Shown: positions 44,830-55,185, counted from the stretch's first letter. The stretch: DNA of 64,000 nucleotides from Klebsiella grimontii (GCF_900200035.1 NZ_FZTC01000001.1:28680-92679), one strand, 5' to 3'. The notes: generated from the letters alone by a model not told the origin. Numbers and translations are program-made.

Positions 44830-45750
44830 CTACATTTTCTCCCTGGCATATAGCGAATTTATTGCCAACGCTGCCGCTGCGGTGCGATTGTCCACACTCA
44901 GCTTTGGAAATACAATTTCAAGGTGTTTATTCACGGTTCTGGGGCTAAGGTTTAAAATATCGCCAATTTCGCGGTTTGTTTTTCCCCTGGCAATCCACAG
45001 GAGGACTTCGGCTTCTCGTTGCGTCAGCCCTAGGTTGTTTTTCAGGCGTTTCACCGCTTCGACTTCTTCATGTCCTTTGATCTCTTCAATACGTAGCAAA
45101 CTTTCTCCTTCAGCGGTCCGGCGTGAAAGATAGAATTTCAGAGCGATGCCTTGCGATGAAAGATCTAAGGGTATTTTTAAACCTTCCGTATTGTTCAGCC
45201 AACCGATGATCCGGTTTACTATTTTTTTATTGGGTTCATACCCGGTATCGCTGAAGTTTTTCATCAGTTGCCATGCATTGGGCGTGGCCCAGCGTAGTTG
45301 CCCCTCTTTGCTAAAAACACATAAGGTCTGGCCAACGGAATCCATCGCGCTATAGGCACTGACCGTTAATTTTGAGTTCCGCAAGTGGGTACGCATTCTG
45401 ACAACCAGCTCTTCCGTGCGTATCGGCTTAATTACGTAATCGACCACCCCGGCATCAAATGCATCAACGATATTCTGCGTATCACTCAGGCCTGTCATGA
45501 AAATAATCGGGGTATGCCGCAGCCCCGGATTTTGCCGCAGGCGCTTACTGGTTGAAAACCCATCCAGATGCGGCATTACGGCATCAAGCAGAATGATATC
45601 CGGGGTTATCTGGCTGGTTATCGAAAGGGCTTGATTACCCTCCAGAGCGACCAGAACGGTAAAACCGGCTTCATCAAGCGTGTCATTCAACATACTTACC
45701 GTGTTGATATCATCATCGACGATAAGTACCGTCGGCTTTGCTATTGCCAT
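44830..45750 (-). CDS. LuxR-type response regulator
   Basis: A 306-residue regulator. The receiver domain (about 5-120) has VLIVDDD, the phospho-acceptor Asp in IILLDAVMPHLDG and the conserved Lys in YVIKPIRTEE. A middle segment (about 130-230) resembles a PAS-like sensor. A LuxR/FixJ HTH lies at the C-terminus (LTQREAEVLLWIARGKTNRE). GGAGGGAG precedes the ATG at 45750. The gene starts inside the end of the kinase gene (38-base overlap), so it is the partner regulator. Confidence 0.88.
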   Translation of the reverse strand: MAIAKPTVLIVDDDINTVSMLNDTLDEAGFTVLVALEGNQALSITSQITPDIILLDAVMPHLDGFSTSKRLRQNPGLRHTPIIFMTGLSDTQNIVDAFDAGVVDYVIKPIRTEELVVRMRTHLRNSKLTVSAYSAMDSVGQTLCVFSKEGQLRWATPNAWQLMKNFSDTGYEPNKKIVNRIIGWLNNTEGLKIPLDLSSQGIALKFYLSRRTAEGESLLRIEEIKGHEEVEAVKRLKNNLGLTQREAEVLLWIARGKTNREIGDILNLSPRTVNKHLEIVFPKLSVDNRTAAAALAINSLYAREKM

Positions 45751-48700
45751 TTTTCTCTCCCTCCGGGCGTTCAAGACTCTCGACTATCTCTTTGAATCGA
45801 AAGCGCCTCAGCAACTCGGCAAATTTTTCGCCCTCGGCTTTGCTGATCTGGTTAGCGGAAATATGTTTGTCCAGCAGTTCACGAAACCCTCTCACATAAC
45901 CCAATCTGGCCATCTCTTTTAACGACTCAATCTGGACACGGGTAAGCTGCGAGCGTGGTTCATGTATTTCCGGCTGCTTTGGCGGCTGACATTCCGTGCG
46001 CCACTGGAGATGCAATATTTCACCGATGTTCTCCAGTAGTAAAGGGAAACGCAGCGGTTTAACCAGGTAGCGAACTTCCCCTTCGCCAGTGAAATGGCGG
46101 CATTTACCCTCATCCGCTTCCGCAGAAATCATAATTACCGGCGCTAATTGTCCCTTATTACGTAACTGACGTAGCAGTTCCCACCCCGACATTTCAGGCA
46201 TTGCAACATCCAGAAGAAGAAGGTCGATATGATTTTGCCGGGCTAAATGTAGCGCGACATGACCATTTTCGGCTGTTAGCAGCGTGAAGCCTATGGGCGT
46301 GAGTAAATCCATCATCAGCTGCCGATGGGATTCATCATCGTCAACTACCAGCAGGGTGTGTCGCTTGCCTGGATATCCGGTGATTACCGCAGGCTCGGCG
46401 GGTTGGTAGGCATCCCCGCTATAGCTTGGCAGCATCAGGGTGAGTTTAAACGTTGTGCCTTCGCCACGGATGCTTTCCACCTGGAGATCGCCACCCATGA
46501 TATAAGTCAGAAGCCGGGTAATCGTCAGCCCAAGGCCCGTCCCGATCCGACGACTATCGCCGGATACGCGTTCGAAAGGCTTAAAGATGCGTTCCAGGTT
46601 CTCAGGGGCGATGCCGATGCCGGTATCGTGAACCGAGAAAAACGCCACCTCGCTACGATACTGGAAATCGAGGGTTACACTGCCTCTGTCCGTGAATTTA
46701 ACCGCATTAGAAAGCAGATTGATAAGAATTTGCCGGAGGCGTTTCTCATCCGTCATCACCGCCTCGGGCAGCCAGTGTGGGGCGTTGTAGTGAAATGTCA
46801 GTCCTTTATCGCTGGCCTGTTGTTCAAACATGGCGACCAGTTGCTGCACCAAATCGCCAATGCGCACTTCTTCACGATATATTTCTAATTTTCCCGCTTC
46901 AATTTTCGAAATATCCAGTAATCCCTCAATTAGATTAGCCAGATGCTCGCCGCTTCTGCGCATAATACCGATACCGCGCTGCCGGGCTGGGGGGATATCA
47001 TCAGCACGTTCGAGTAATTGCGCATAACCCAGCATCGCATTGAGCGGCGTTCTGAGTTCATGAGTAATGCCGGTGAGATAGCGGCTTTTGGCCTGATTAG
47101 CATCGTCGGCATCTTCCTTTGCCTGCTGCAATTGCCGGTCCGTCGCTTCATGGGCAATAATTTCTTTCATCAGACGGTCGCTTTGCAGGCGCAATTCCTC
47201 TTGCGCAATCTGGCGACTTTTATTTGTCAGGACAAATAGCCAGGTGGTGACGCCGGTTACGATAAGCAGGATAAAAAAAACTTTCCATAACGCCGCGGCG
47301 AGAAGGTCCTGCTCGCTGCCGAATTCATCGCGCATCTGAGCGAAAACCAGCATCAAAAGCAGACCGATGACGGAACTGAATAACAGCAAAATGCTGATAA
47401 AACTCCACACTCTGGGATCAATTTTGCGTAATGATTTTTCTTTAATAAATATCCCGATAAGCTTTGAAGCCTGTTCCGTATAGCGCGCATGAGGTTTGCA
47501 AGTATCGTTGCACTGGACATCGAGAGAACAACATAGTGAGCAAATACTGCCCTGATAAAAAGGACAATAGCTCATCTCTGGTTTTTCAAAATAATTACCG
47601 CAGACACAGCATTCCGTTGCCGTGACCTGCACCGGCGTCCGGGAAAAATAGTAACGTCCGCGAGTCAGCCAGGCGATGAAGGGGGCGGTGATAAACGTCA
47701 GACACAACGATAACATTGAGGCAAAAACCTGTAGAGGATGACCAAGCCATCCCATCCAGGCTGAGAGACCGCAGAGCATGGCGAGCGTCATCGAACCGAT
47801 GCCGACAGGATTGATATCGTAGAGATAGGCCCGGCGAAACTCTATTTCCGCTGGTCGTAATTTAAGCCACTTATTTAACGTGAGATCGGCAACCACGCTG
47901 CCAAGCCAGGATGTGGCCGCCACCGCATAAATGCCCAGGATATCCTCAAATACGCGATAAACGCCAAGTTCCATCAATAACAGAGCAATACCGACATTAA
48001 AAAACAGCCACACGACGCGCCCTGGATGACGATGGGTCAGGCGCAGGAAAAAATTAGACCATGCGATCGAGCCGGCATATGCATTGGTGACGTTAATTTT
48101 GAGCTGGGAGAGCACCACAAAAATACCGGTTAATGCCTGTAGCGTTGATGATGAATGGGTGACATAGCTAAATGCCACCAGATACATATGGGTGGGTTCG
48201 CTGGCCAGTTCCGCGCCGAGTCCGTAATTAAACGCCAGCACGGCGAGGAAGGAGCCGAGCAGGATCTTGATGGCGCCGATGACAACCCACCCCGGACCTG
48301 CGGCAATTACTGCGCCATACCATCTCCAGCGGGCCGGATGTTGTGGCTTTGGTAAAAAACGAACCTGATCGACCTGCTCTCCCACTTGACTTACCAGTGA
48401 GAGCAGTACGGAACAGACGGCGCCGAGCTGAAGGAAATCGAAAGAACCATCGCGGGCTGTAATAAAACCAGGGAAGTCGATCCAGTTTTGCAGCACATGA
48501 TGTTCACGTATTAAAATGAAAATAAAGGGTAATAGCTGTAGCGCCAGCCAGCAAAACTGGGTGAACTGCTGAAAACGGGAAATAAAAGTGAACCCCCAGG
48601 TGACGAGGGGAATAACAACAACGGAACCAATCAGATAACCAAAGTGCAATGGCAGGCCAAACAGCATATTAAGCGCCATCGCCATAATAGCGGCTTCCAG

Positions 48701-49093
48701 GGCGAAAAATATAAAGGTGAAAGAAGCATAGATTAACGAGGTCACCGTGGAACCAAGGTAGCCAAATCCGGCGCCGCGGGTCAGCAAATCAATATCCAGG
48801 CCGTTTTTTGCGGCATTAATGGCAATCGGCATTGATAGCGCAAAGATAATAATGCTAACTAAGATAACCGCCACCACCACATAATTAAATCCATAGGTTA
48901 ACGTCAGCGCGCCGCCAATGGCTTCAAGCGCCAAAAAGGTAATTGCGCTGAGCGCTGTCATAACAACTCGCTTTGCGCTCCAGCGTCGTGCCGAGACCGG
49001 CGTATAGCGGAGCGCAAAATCCTCGAGAGTCTGATTGGTCACCCACTGGTTGTAGCGTCTGCGCGATTTAAACGCCTTTTGCTGAACGGTCAT
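45713..49093 (-). CDS. hybrid histidine kinase with an NCS1-permease sensor half
   Basis: A 1126-residue protein. Residues about 35-490 form a 12-helix NCS1 (cytosine/purine/allantoin) permease, with AITFLALEAIGG and DIDLLTRGAGFGYLG. A Cys-rich segment follows (about 497-527, CCVCG, CPFYQG, CSLCC, CNDTC; eight or more Cys). Then two helices, a coiled coil, a HisKA domain (H-box ITHELRTPLNAMLGYAQLLE near 678), a HATPase (GTGLGLTITRLL) and a receiver (VVDDDE, LLLLDVAMPEMSG, KPLRFPLLLE), with a C-terminal helical part. Such fusions turn a transporter into a sensor. It is divergent from the UrtA-type gene, so it probably controls amide uptake. Confidence 0.88.
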   Translation of the reverse strand: MTVQQKAFKSRRRYNQWVTNQTLEDFALRYTPVSARRWSAKRVVMTALSAITFLALEAIGGALTLTYGFNYVVVAVILVSIIIFALSMPIAINAAKNGLDIDLLTRGAGFGYLGSTVTSLIYASFTFIFFALEAAIMAMALNMLFGLPLHFGYLIGSVVVIPLVTWGFTFISRFQQFTQFCWLALQLLPFIFILIREHHVLQNWIDFPGFITARDGSFDFLQLGAVCSVLLSLVSQVGEQVDQVRFLPKPQHPARWRWYGAVIAAGPGWVVIGAIKILLGSFLAVLAFNYGLGAELASEPTHMYLVAFSYVTHSSSTLQALTGIFVVLSQLKINVTNAYAGSIAWSNFFLRLTHRHPGRVVWLFFNVGIALLLMELGVYRVFEDILGIYAVAATSWLGSVVADLTLNKWLKLRPAEIEFRRAYLYDINPVGIGSMTLAMLCGLSAWMGWLGHPLQVFASMLSLCLTFITAPFIAWLTRGRYYFSRTPVQVTATECCVCGNYFEKPEMSYCPFYQGSICSLCCSLDVQCNDTCKPHARYTEQASKLIGIFIKEKSLRKIDPRVWSFISILLLFSSVIGLLLMLVFAQMRDEFGSEQDLLAAALWKVFFILLIVTGVTTWLFVLTNKSRQIAQEELRLQSDRLMKEIIAHEATDRQLQQAKEDADDANQAKSRYLTGITHELRTPLNAMLGYAQLLERADDIPPARQRGIGIMRRSGEHLANLIEGLLDISKIEAGKLEIYREEVRIGDLVQQLVAMFEQQASDKGLTFHYNAPHWLPEAVMTDEKRLRQILINLLSNAVKFTDRGSVTLDFQYRSEVAFFSVHDTGIGIAPENLERIFKPFERVSGDSRRIGTGLGLTITRLLTYIMGGDLQVESIRGEGTTFKLTLMLPSYSGDAYQPAEPAVITGYPGKRHTLLVVDDDESHRQLMMDLLTPIGFTLLTAENGHVALHLARQNHIDLLLLDVAMPEMSGWELLRQLRNKGQLAPVIMISAEADEGKCRHFTGEGEVRYLVKPLRFPLLLENIGEILHLQWRTECQPPKQPEIHEPRSQLTRVQIESLKEMARLGYVRGFRELLDKHISANQISKAEGEKFAELLRRFRFKEIVESLERPEGEKNGNSKADGTYRR

Positions 49094-49307
49094 TCACTGC
49101 TCCTGAAATGATAAAAATGCTGAACTTAACCACAGGCGCGTCTTAGTATTTTCTTGTTATCGCGCACGTGAGCATGTCTTGATTATGAGAATTAACCAAT
49201 ACGTTAAATGACGTAGCCGCTGCGTTACCTCGCGCATTGTTGGATTGATGGACTCTCTCGCATGATAGCCCCAGTTGAGATGAACCATAACGATTATGAG
49301 GGCTACC
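49094..49307. promoter_or_regulatory. divergent promoter region of kinase and transporter operons
   Basis: A 214-base gap between divergent starts. It must contain both promoters and the regulator sites. No clear sigma-54 element; a GG...GC pair near 49252 has wrong spacing. Inverted AT-rich motifs (ACGTTAAATGACGT, 49201-49214) are candidate operators. Confidence 0.45.
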
Positions 49308-50588
49308 ATGAACATTCGTGATTTACCCCAGCCACATAGCAATATGAAAATCCCGAGCCCAGGCCGGTTTCACCAGGCGTGCCTCAAAGCGAAACTTTTG
49401 GCGATTGCCGGCCTGATGATGGCAGCTAATACGGCCATCGCCGCCCCGGCGACGTCAGTGGTTAATACCACGGGCCTGGCGGTCACCGACAATAGCGTCA
49501 AGGTCGGGATACTGCATTCATCCACAGGCACGATGGCCATCAGTGAAACCGGCTCGATTCAGGCTGAAAAGCTGGCTATTGAGCAGATTAACGCTGCCGG
49601 AGGGGTACTGGGGAGAAAAATTGAATATGTACAGGAAGACGGGGCCAGCGACTGGCCGACCTTTGCAGAAAAAGCGCGTAAGTTACTGGTCAGTGATAAG
49701 GTCGCCGCTATCTTCGGCGGCTGGACTTCGGCTTCCCGCAAAGCCATGCTGCCGGTACTTGAGCAATATAACGGCATGCTCTATTACCCAACCTTTTACG
49801 AAGGGCTTGAGCAATCGCCAAACGTTATTTATACCGGACAGGAAGCTACTCAACAGATAATCTCCGGCATTGATTGGGTAGTTAAAAATAAACATGCAAA
49901 AACCTTCTACCTGCTTGGCTCTGATTATATTTGGCCGCGTACTGCAAACAAAATCGCCCGTCACCATATTGAAAAGCTGGGGCTGAAAGTCGTTGGCGAA
50001 GATTATTACCCACTCGGTAATACGCAGTTCAATTCGGTTATTAACAAAATAAAACTCAAGAAGCCTGATGTTATCTATGCCATTGTTGTCGGCGGTTCGA
50101 ATGTGGCCTTCTATAAGCAATTGAAGGCGGCGGGGATCGATATGACGCAGGAGAAACCGCTGCTGCTGACCATCTCCGTCACGGAAGATGAGATCCGCGG
50201 TATTGGCGGCGAAAATATCGTCGGCGCCTATGCCTCGATGAAGTATTTCCAGAGTATGGATAATCCGGAAAATAAAAGCTTTGTCGCCGCATTTAAAAAG
50301 CGCTGGGGTAATGACATGGTTATCGGCGATGTCACTCAGGCGGCCTATCTTGGCCCATGGTTATGGAAAGCGGCGGTTGAGAAAGCTGGCTCGTTCGACG
50401 TGGACAAAATTCGTAAGGCCTCGCCCGGTATTGAGTTCAAAGATGCGCCGGAAGGGTATGTACGCATCCATGATAACCATCATCTGTGGTCCAAAACGGT
50501 TATCGGTCGCGCTCGTGCGGATGGGCAGTACGACGTGATTTATCAGACGCCAGAACTTATCGAACCGAACCCATTCCCGAAAGACTAA
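49308..50588 (+). CDS. UrtA-type urea/short-amide ABC binding protein
   Basis: A protein of 426 residues with a signal peptide (hydrophobic LLAIAGLMMAANTAIAA, about 29-45). The binding fold opens SVKVGILHSSTGTMAISETG and has WTSASRKAMLPVLEQYNGM and YYPTFYEG, as in UrtA and FmdD. The family binds urea or short amides in the periplasm. ATG at 49308 follows GAGGGCTACC. It leads the plus-strand operon. Confidence 0.88.
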   Translation: MNIRDLPQPHSNMKIPSPGRFHQACLKAKLLAIAGLMMAANTAIAAPATSVVNTTGLAVTDNSVKVGILHSSTGTMAISETGSIQAEKLAIEQINAAGGVLGRKIEYVQEDGASDWPTFAEKARKLLVSDKVAAIFGGWTSASRKAMLPVLEQYNGMLYYPTFYEGLEQSPNVIYTGQEATQQIISGIDWVVKNKHAKTFYLLGSDYIWPRTANKIARHHIEKLGLKVVGEDYYPLGNTQFNSVINKIKLKKPDVIYAIVVGGSNVAFYKQLKAAGIDMTQEKPLLLTISVTEDEIRGIGGENIVGAYASMKYFQSMDNPENKSFVAAFKKRWGNDMVIGDVTQAAYLGPWLWKAAVEKAGSFDVDKIRKASPGIEFKDAPEGYVRIHDNHHLWSKTVIGRARADGQYDVIYQTPELIEPNPFPKD

Positions 50589-50644
50589 CCGACGCTTCCC
50601 CCCATATAGCGTGGGGGGTCTTTGACTTCACCGAGGATACTTCC

Positions 50645-51571
50645 ATGTTCAGCGATTATAACTTCGCCGATTTGGCTTCCATTTTTGTCATGCAGGGGTT
50701 TTCGGGGCTCAGCCTGTTCGCCGTGTTTGTTCTGATGTCGCTTGGACTCGCTATTATTTTTGGCCAGATGGGCGTGATTAATATGGCTCATGGCGAGTTC
50801 ATGATCCTGGGTGCTTATGTCACATGGTTGACCGGTAAGTTTTTCAGCGCTTATCTGCCTTCAATCTTCGGCATCTACTTCTTTGTTGCCATTGCCCTTG
50901 CTTTCCTGTGTACCGCCTTGCTGGGTACGCTCGTTGAGAAAATCCTGATACGGCATCTGTATAAACGCCCCCTCGACACGCTGCTGGCGACATGGGGTCT
51001 GAGCCTGATTCTACAGCAGTGCTATCGTTCGCTATTTGGTCCCCGCGAAGTCGGCGTTGACTTACCTTCATGGCTAATGGGGTCGTATCAGTTTGCCGAC
51101 AATATTGATATTCCTGTTAATGGGGTATTTGTTCTGCTGCTGACCGTAGTTATTACCGCTTTTACGGCCTGGCTGATTTATTTCTCCGCCTGGGGAATAA
51201 AAGTCCGCGCGGTGGTACTTAACCGCCAGATGGCCAGCGCGGTGGGTATTAATACGGCTCAGGTCGATAGTCGAACCTTCGCACTTGGGTGCGGCATCGC
51301 CGGGATCGCCGGAAGCGCCTTTACCATGATCGGCTCAACAGGTCCAACGGCTGGCCAGCAGTATATCGTTGACACCTTCCTGGTGGTGGTGTTTGGCGGC
51401 GCGCAAAGTTTGCTCGGCACGCTCGCCTCCGCATTTGCCATTTCACAATCGCAATCCACGCTGGAGTTTTTCCTGAGCGGTTCAATGGCGAAGGTGATTA
51501 CGCTACTGATCGTGGTCGGCATTCTGCTATTGCGTCCGCAAGGTCTTTTCGCCAACCGGGTCCGCCGCTAG
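50645..51571 (+). CDS. UrtB-type ABC permease
   Basis: A 308-residue branched-chain-amino-acid-type permease: FGQMGVINMAHGEFMILGAY, LLATWGLSLILQQ and a C-terminal VVVFGGAQSLLGTLASAF. ATG at 50645; the longer frame from 50486 overlaps the binding-protein gene. With the next gene it forms the membrane channel. Confidence 0.88.
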   Translation: MFSDYNFADLASIFVMQGFSGLSLFAVFVLMSLGLAIIFGQMGVINMAHGEFMILGAYVTWLTGKFFSAYLPSIFGIYFFVAIALAFLCTALLGTLVEKILIRHLYKRPLDTLLATWGLSLILQQCYRSLFGPREVGVDLPSWLMGSYQFADNIDIPVNGVFVLLLTVVITAFTAWLIYFSAWGIKVRAVVLNRQMASAVGINTAQVDSRTFALGCGIAGIAGSAFTMIGSTGPTAGQQYIVDTFLVVVFGGAQSLLGTLASAFAISQSQSTLEFFLSGSMAKVITLLIVVGILLLRPQGLFANRVRR

Positions 51572-51577
51572 GAGTTT

Positions 51578-52696
51578 ATGATGAAACGCATGCAAAATTA
51601 TCCGCTACTGGGTATTGCCCTGGTGATAGGCCTTATTTTTATCGTCATGCCGCTAACCCTGGATCTTTTCCGTTTAAACCTGATCGGTAAATACCTGACT
51701 TATGCATTTGTTGCCGTCGGGCTGGTACTTTGTTGGGGCTACAGCGGTATTCTGAGCCTGGGGCAGGGCATCTTTTTTGGCCTCGGCGGTTATTGTATGG
51801 CCATGTTTCTCAAGCTGGAAGCTTCCTCGCCAGCGGAAACAAAAATGCAAACCACCCCGGGCATCCCGGATTTTATGGACTGGAATCAGCTAACCGCTTT
51901 GCCCTCGTTCTGGCAGCCATTCCATTCTTTTAGTCTGACAATTCTGGCTATTTTAATCGTGCCCACTATTTGCGCATGGATTCTCGGCAGCGCAATGTTT
52001 AAACGCCGCGTTGGCGGGGTGTACTTCGCTATTATCACCCAGGCTATCTCCGCGATCCTGACGATTCTTATTATCGGACAACAGGGTTACACCGGGGGAA
52101 TTAACGGCATCACGGATTTACGCACGCTTTTAGGTTGGGATATCCGTACTGATTCTGCACGCTATATCCTCTACTTTATTAATGCTGTTTTACTGATGCT
52201 GGTTGTGAGCGCGGGCTATTTTATTGTGAATAGCAAGCTCGGCCGACTGATGGTTGCCATTCGCGATAAGGAAGACCGCGTTCGTTTCTCTGGTTATGAT
52301 GTCGCGAATATCAAAACGGTGGTTTTCTGCATTAGCGCTCTGTTTTCGGCGATCGGTGGCGCGATGTTCACTCTGCAAGTAGGGTTCATGTCGCCAGGGT
52401 TTATTGGCACTGTTGCTTCAATTGAAATGGTCGTTTTCTGTGCCGTGGGCGGGCGAGGTTCTTTGCTGGGGGCAGTATATGGCGCCCTTATCGTCAATGC
52501 CGCCAAGAGCAGTATTTCCGAGTCTTTTCCTGAACTCTGGACGATTGCCATGGGCCTGCTCTTTATTGCCGTCGTGCTGATTTTCCCGAAAGGACTGGCA
52601 GGGCTTTATCAGCAATATATTCACCCGATCGTGATGTCGCTGCTGCGCAAAAAGAGTATGACCAAACCCAGAGTAAACACCGGAGTGCTGAAATGA
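51578..52696 (+). CDS. UrtC-type ABC permease
   Basis: A 372-residue permease: WGYSGILSLGQGIFFGLGGY, RRVGGVYFAIITQAISAIL and AVGGRGSLLGAVYGALIVN match the family. AGGAGTTT precedes ATGATG. It overlaps the next gene by 4 bases. Confidence 0.88.
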   Translation: MMKRMQNYPLLGIALVIGLIFIVMPLTLDLFRLNLIGKYLTYAFVAVGLVLCWGYSGILSLGQGIFFGLGGYCMAMFLKLEASSPAETKMQTTPGIPDFMDWNQLTALPSFWQPFHSFSLTILAILIVPTICAWILGSAMFKRRVGGVYFAIITQAISAILTILIIGQQGYTGGINGITDLRTLLGWDIRTDSARYILYFINAVLLMLVVSAGYFIVNSKLGRLMVAIRDKEDRVRFSGYDVANIKTVVFCISALFSAIGGAMFTLQVGFMSPGFIGTVASIEMVVFCAVGGRGSLLGAVYGALIVNAAKSSISESFPELWTIAMGLLFIAVVLIFPKGLAGLYQQYIHPIVMSLLRKKSMTKPRVNTGVLK

Positions 52697-53442
52697 AAAA
52701 TCCGATAAAAGAAATAATTTTAGCGGTAGAGGGATTAACCGTTTCATTTAATGGCTTCAAAGCCGTCGATGATTTTTCAATGTACATCGATGAGGGGCAG
52801 ATTTACGTTATTATTGGCCCAAATGGCGCGGGTAAGACAACAGTGCTTGATCTCATTTGCGGGAAAACAAAGCTAACCAGCGGCAGCATCAAATTTCGCA
52901 ATAAGGAACTGAGTAAACTTCGGGAAAATAAAATTGTTCATGAAGGGGTTGGGCGTAAATTCCAGAATCCATCAATCTATGAGAACTTAACGGTATTTGA
53001 AAATCTCGAGTTATCTTATCCCAAAGCCAGAACCGCGTTGGGCGCCATGTTCTTTCGTCGCACGCCAGAAATAATCGCTGAGGTCGAACAGGTTGCTGGC
53101 GAAATTTTCCTTGCCGATTACCTACATACGCAGGCTGACCTTCTCAGCTATGGGCAAAAGCAGTGGTTAGAAATAGGGATGCTACTAATACAAGATCCTA
53201 AGCTCATGATGCTGGACGAACCCGTGGCAGGCATGTCTGTCGCCGAACGCCAAAAAACCGCGCAGCTCCTGCGCAAAATTGCCGGGGGACGTTCTGTACT
53301 GGTGATTGAACACGACATGCAGTTCGTCGAAGACATTGCCGATCATGTCACCGTCATGCACCAGGGAAAAGTATTGTCGGAAGGTAGCATCAATAAAGTC
53401 AAAAACGACCCTCGGGTTATTGACGTTTATCTTGGTCATTAA
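52693..53442 (+). CDS. UrtD-type ABC ATPase
   Basis: A 249-residue ATPase with Walker A GPNGAGKTT, signature LLSYGQKQWLEIGMLL (degenerate Q/SYGQ form usual for UrtD) and Walker B LMMLDEPVAGM. It energises import together with the UrtE-type ATPase. Confidence 0.9.
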   Translation: MKNPIKEIILAVEGLTVSFNGFKAVDDFSMYIDEGQIYVIIGPNGAGKTTVLDLICGKTKLTSGSIKFRNKELSKLRENKIVHEGVGRKFQNPSIYENLTVFENLELSYPKARTALGAMFFRRTPEIIAEVEQVAGEIFLADYLHTQADLLSYGQKQWLEIGMLLIQDPKLMMLDEPVAGMSVAERQKTAQLLRKIAGGRSVLVIEHDMQFVEDIADHVTVMHQGKVLSEGSINKVKNDPRVIDVYLGH

Positions 53443-53452
53443 GGAGACACGG

Positions 53453-54142
53453 ATGCTGAAAATTTCTGATTATGCTGTCGCATATGGTCAGAGCCAGGTC
53501 ATCAGTGGACTGAATCTGACGTTAGCAGAGGGTGAAATCGTCGCTCTGGTAGGGCGCAATGGTATGGGTAAAACCACGCTGATGAAATCACTGATTGGTA
53601 TGATACCGTCCTGTGCCGGTGAGTTAGAGTTTGCCGGTACAAATATTACCGGCTTGCTTAGTTACCAGCGCGTTCAGCATGGCATTGGCTTTGTCCCGCA
53701 GGGGCGAATGGTATTTTCAACCATGACGGTTGAAGAAAATATAAAAACGGGGATTCGCCAATCCCGTTCGTTACAGGTTCCTGAATACCTGTATGACTAT
53801 TTCCCTGTGCTGAAAGAAATGCGCAAACGGATGGCGGGAAATCTTTCCGGTGGTCAGCAGCAGCAGCTCGTTATGGCCAGAGCTCTCGCCGGTAAACCCA
53901 AATTACTTTTGCTGGATGAACCAACGGAGGGAATTCAACCGTCAATTATTAAAGAAATGGCAAAAATATTACGTAAGATTCGTGATGCAGAAGGGTTGAC
54001 CATATTAGTTTCCGAGCAGGTTTTAAGCTTTGTACTCGATGTGTCAGATAAAATTGTTGTTATTGAGAAAGGCAATATTGTTCATCAACAGGCGCGTTCT
54101 GGTGCTGATGAAGAACAAATTGCGTCATATCTGTCGGTTTAA
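53453..54142 (+). CDS. UrtE-type ABC ATPase
   Basis: A 229-residue ATPase: [23 protein letters not shown] and [11 protein letters not shown], the last with the TEGI form of UrtE/LivF. ATG at 53453 follows AAGGAGACACGG; an upstream frame lies inside the previous gene. Confidence 0.9.
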   Translation: MLKISDYAVAYGQSQVISGLNLTLAEGEIVALVGRNGMGKTTLMKSLIGMIPSCAGELEFAGTNITGLLSYQRVQHGIGFVPQGRMVFSTMTVEENIKTGIRQSRSLQVPEYLYDYFPVLKEMRKRMAGNLSGGQQQQLVMARALAGKPKLLLLDEPTEGIQPSIIKEMAKILRKIRDAEGLTILVSEQVLSFVLDVSDKIVVIEKGNIVHQQARSGADEEQIASYLSV

Positions 54143-54177
54143 ATTTATATCACCAACTTAACTACGAGAGGTCTGCT

Positions 54178-55185
54178 ATGGGTAGCACCGGAAGTGTAAG
54201 CTCCTGGGATGAAGCGTTATTAATTGCCGCCATCCAATACCCCGTTCCCGTTATTAAAGGACCGGAGGATATCCAGATACAGGTCGATAAGATTTGTAAG
54301 GCCGTTGACTCCACCAAAGCCGGATATCCGGGACTTGATGTTATCGTCTTCCCGGAATATTCAACCCAGGGACTGAATACTAAAATCTGGACCTATGACG
54401 AGATGTTACTCACTCTCGATAGCACGGAGATTGGTCAGTTCAAAGAGGCCTGTATCCGCAACGGCATCTGGGGGGTATTTTCCTTAATGGAGCGCAATGA
54501 AGACCCGTCTCTTCCACCGTACAACACCGCTATTATCATTAACGATCGGGGCGATATCGCTCTGCATTACCGCAAGCTGCAACCATGGGTTCCGATTGAG
54601 CCCTGGATGCCGGGAAATATGGGAATGCCGGTATGCGATGGGCCTAAAGGTTCTAAACTCGCCGTCTGCATATGCCATGACGGCATGTTCCCGGAACTGG
54701 CGCGTGAGGCTGCTTATAAAGGCTGCAATGTCTATATCCGTATTTCGGGCTATTCCACGCAGGTGAACGATCAGTGGATCTGGACCAACCGGACGAATGC
54801 CTGGCAAAACCTGATGTATACCGTTTCGGTGAATCTGGCCGGTTATGACGATGTCTTTTATTACTTCGGCGAGGGTACGGTCTGCAATTATGACGGTAAC
54901 GTCATTCAGCAGGGGCACCGCAACCCATGGGAAATTGTTACCGCAGAGCTGTTCCCGCGCCTGGTGGATAAAGCGCGTGAAAACTGGGCGTTGGAAAACA
55001 ATATTTTCAACCTTGGCTGCCGGGGCTATGTCGGCAAACCGGGAGGCGAACGCGAGAATTACCTGACCTGGGTGCGCGATCTTGCCAATGGCGAATACAA
55101 ACTTCCGTGGGATGAAAATGTCAAAATTCGCGATGGCTGGAAGTATTATCCTGATGGGGTGCAATTAGGCCCGCTACCTAAATAA
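54178..55185 (+). CDS. amiF: AmiF-type formamidase (nitrilase family)
   Basis: A 335-residue cytoplasmic enzyme of normal AmiF length. The Glu-Lys-Cys triad is Glu60 (VFPEYS), Lys133 (HYRKLQPW) and Cys166 (VCICHDG), the same numbers as in the known AmiF. It hydrolyses formamide to formate and ammonia. GAGAGGTCTGCT precedes the ATG. Transporter plus AmiF suggests import and use of formamide or related amides as nitrogen source. Confidence 0.93.
   Translation: MGSTGSVSSWDEALLIAAIQYPVPVIKGPEDIQIQVDKICKAVDSTKAGYPGLDVIVFPEYSTQGLNTKIWTYDEMLLTLDSTEIGQFKEACIRNGIWGVFSLMERNEDPSLPPYNTAIIINDRGDIALHYRKLQPWVPIEPWMPGNMGMPVCDGPKGSKLAVCICHDGMFPELAREAAYKGCNVYIRISGYSTQVNDQWIWTNRTNAWQNLMYTVSVNLAGYDDVFYYFGEGTVCNYDGNVIQQGHRNPWEIVTAELFPRLVDKARENWALENNIFNLGCRGYVGKPGGERENYLTWVRDLANGEYKLPWDENVKIRDGWKYYPDGVQLGPLPK

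Noticed and set aside
49252..49265. possible sigma-54 promoter before the urtA-like gene
   Set aside because: GG and GC are only 8 bases apart instead of 10.
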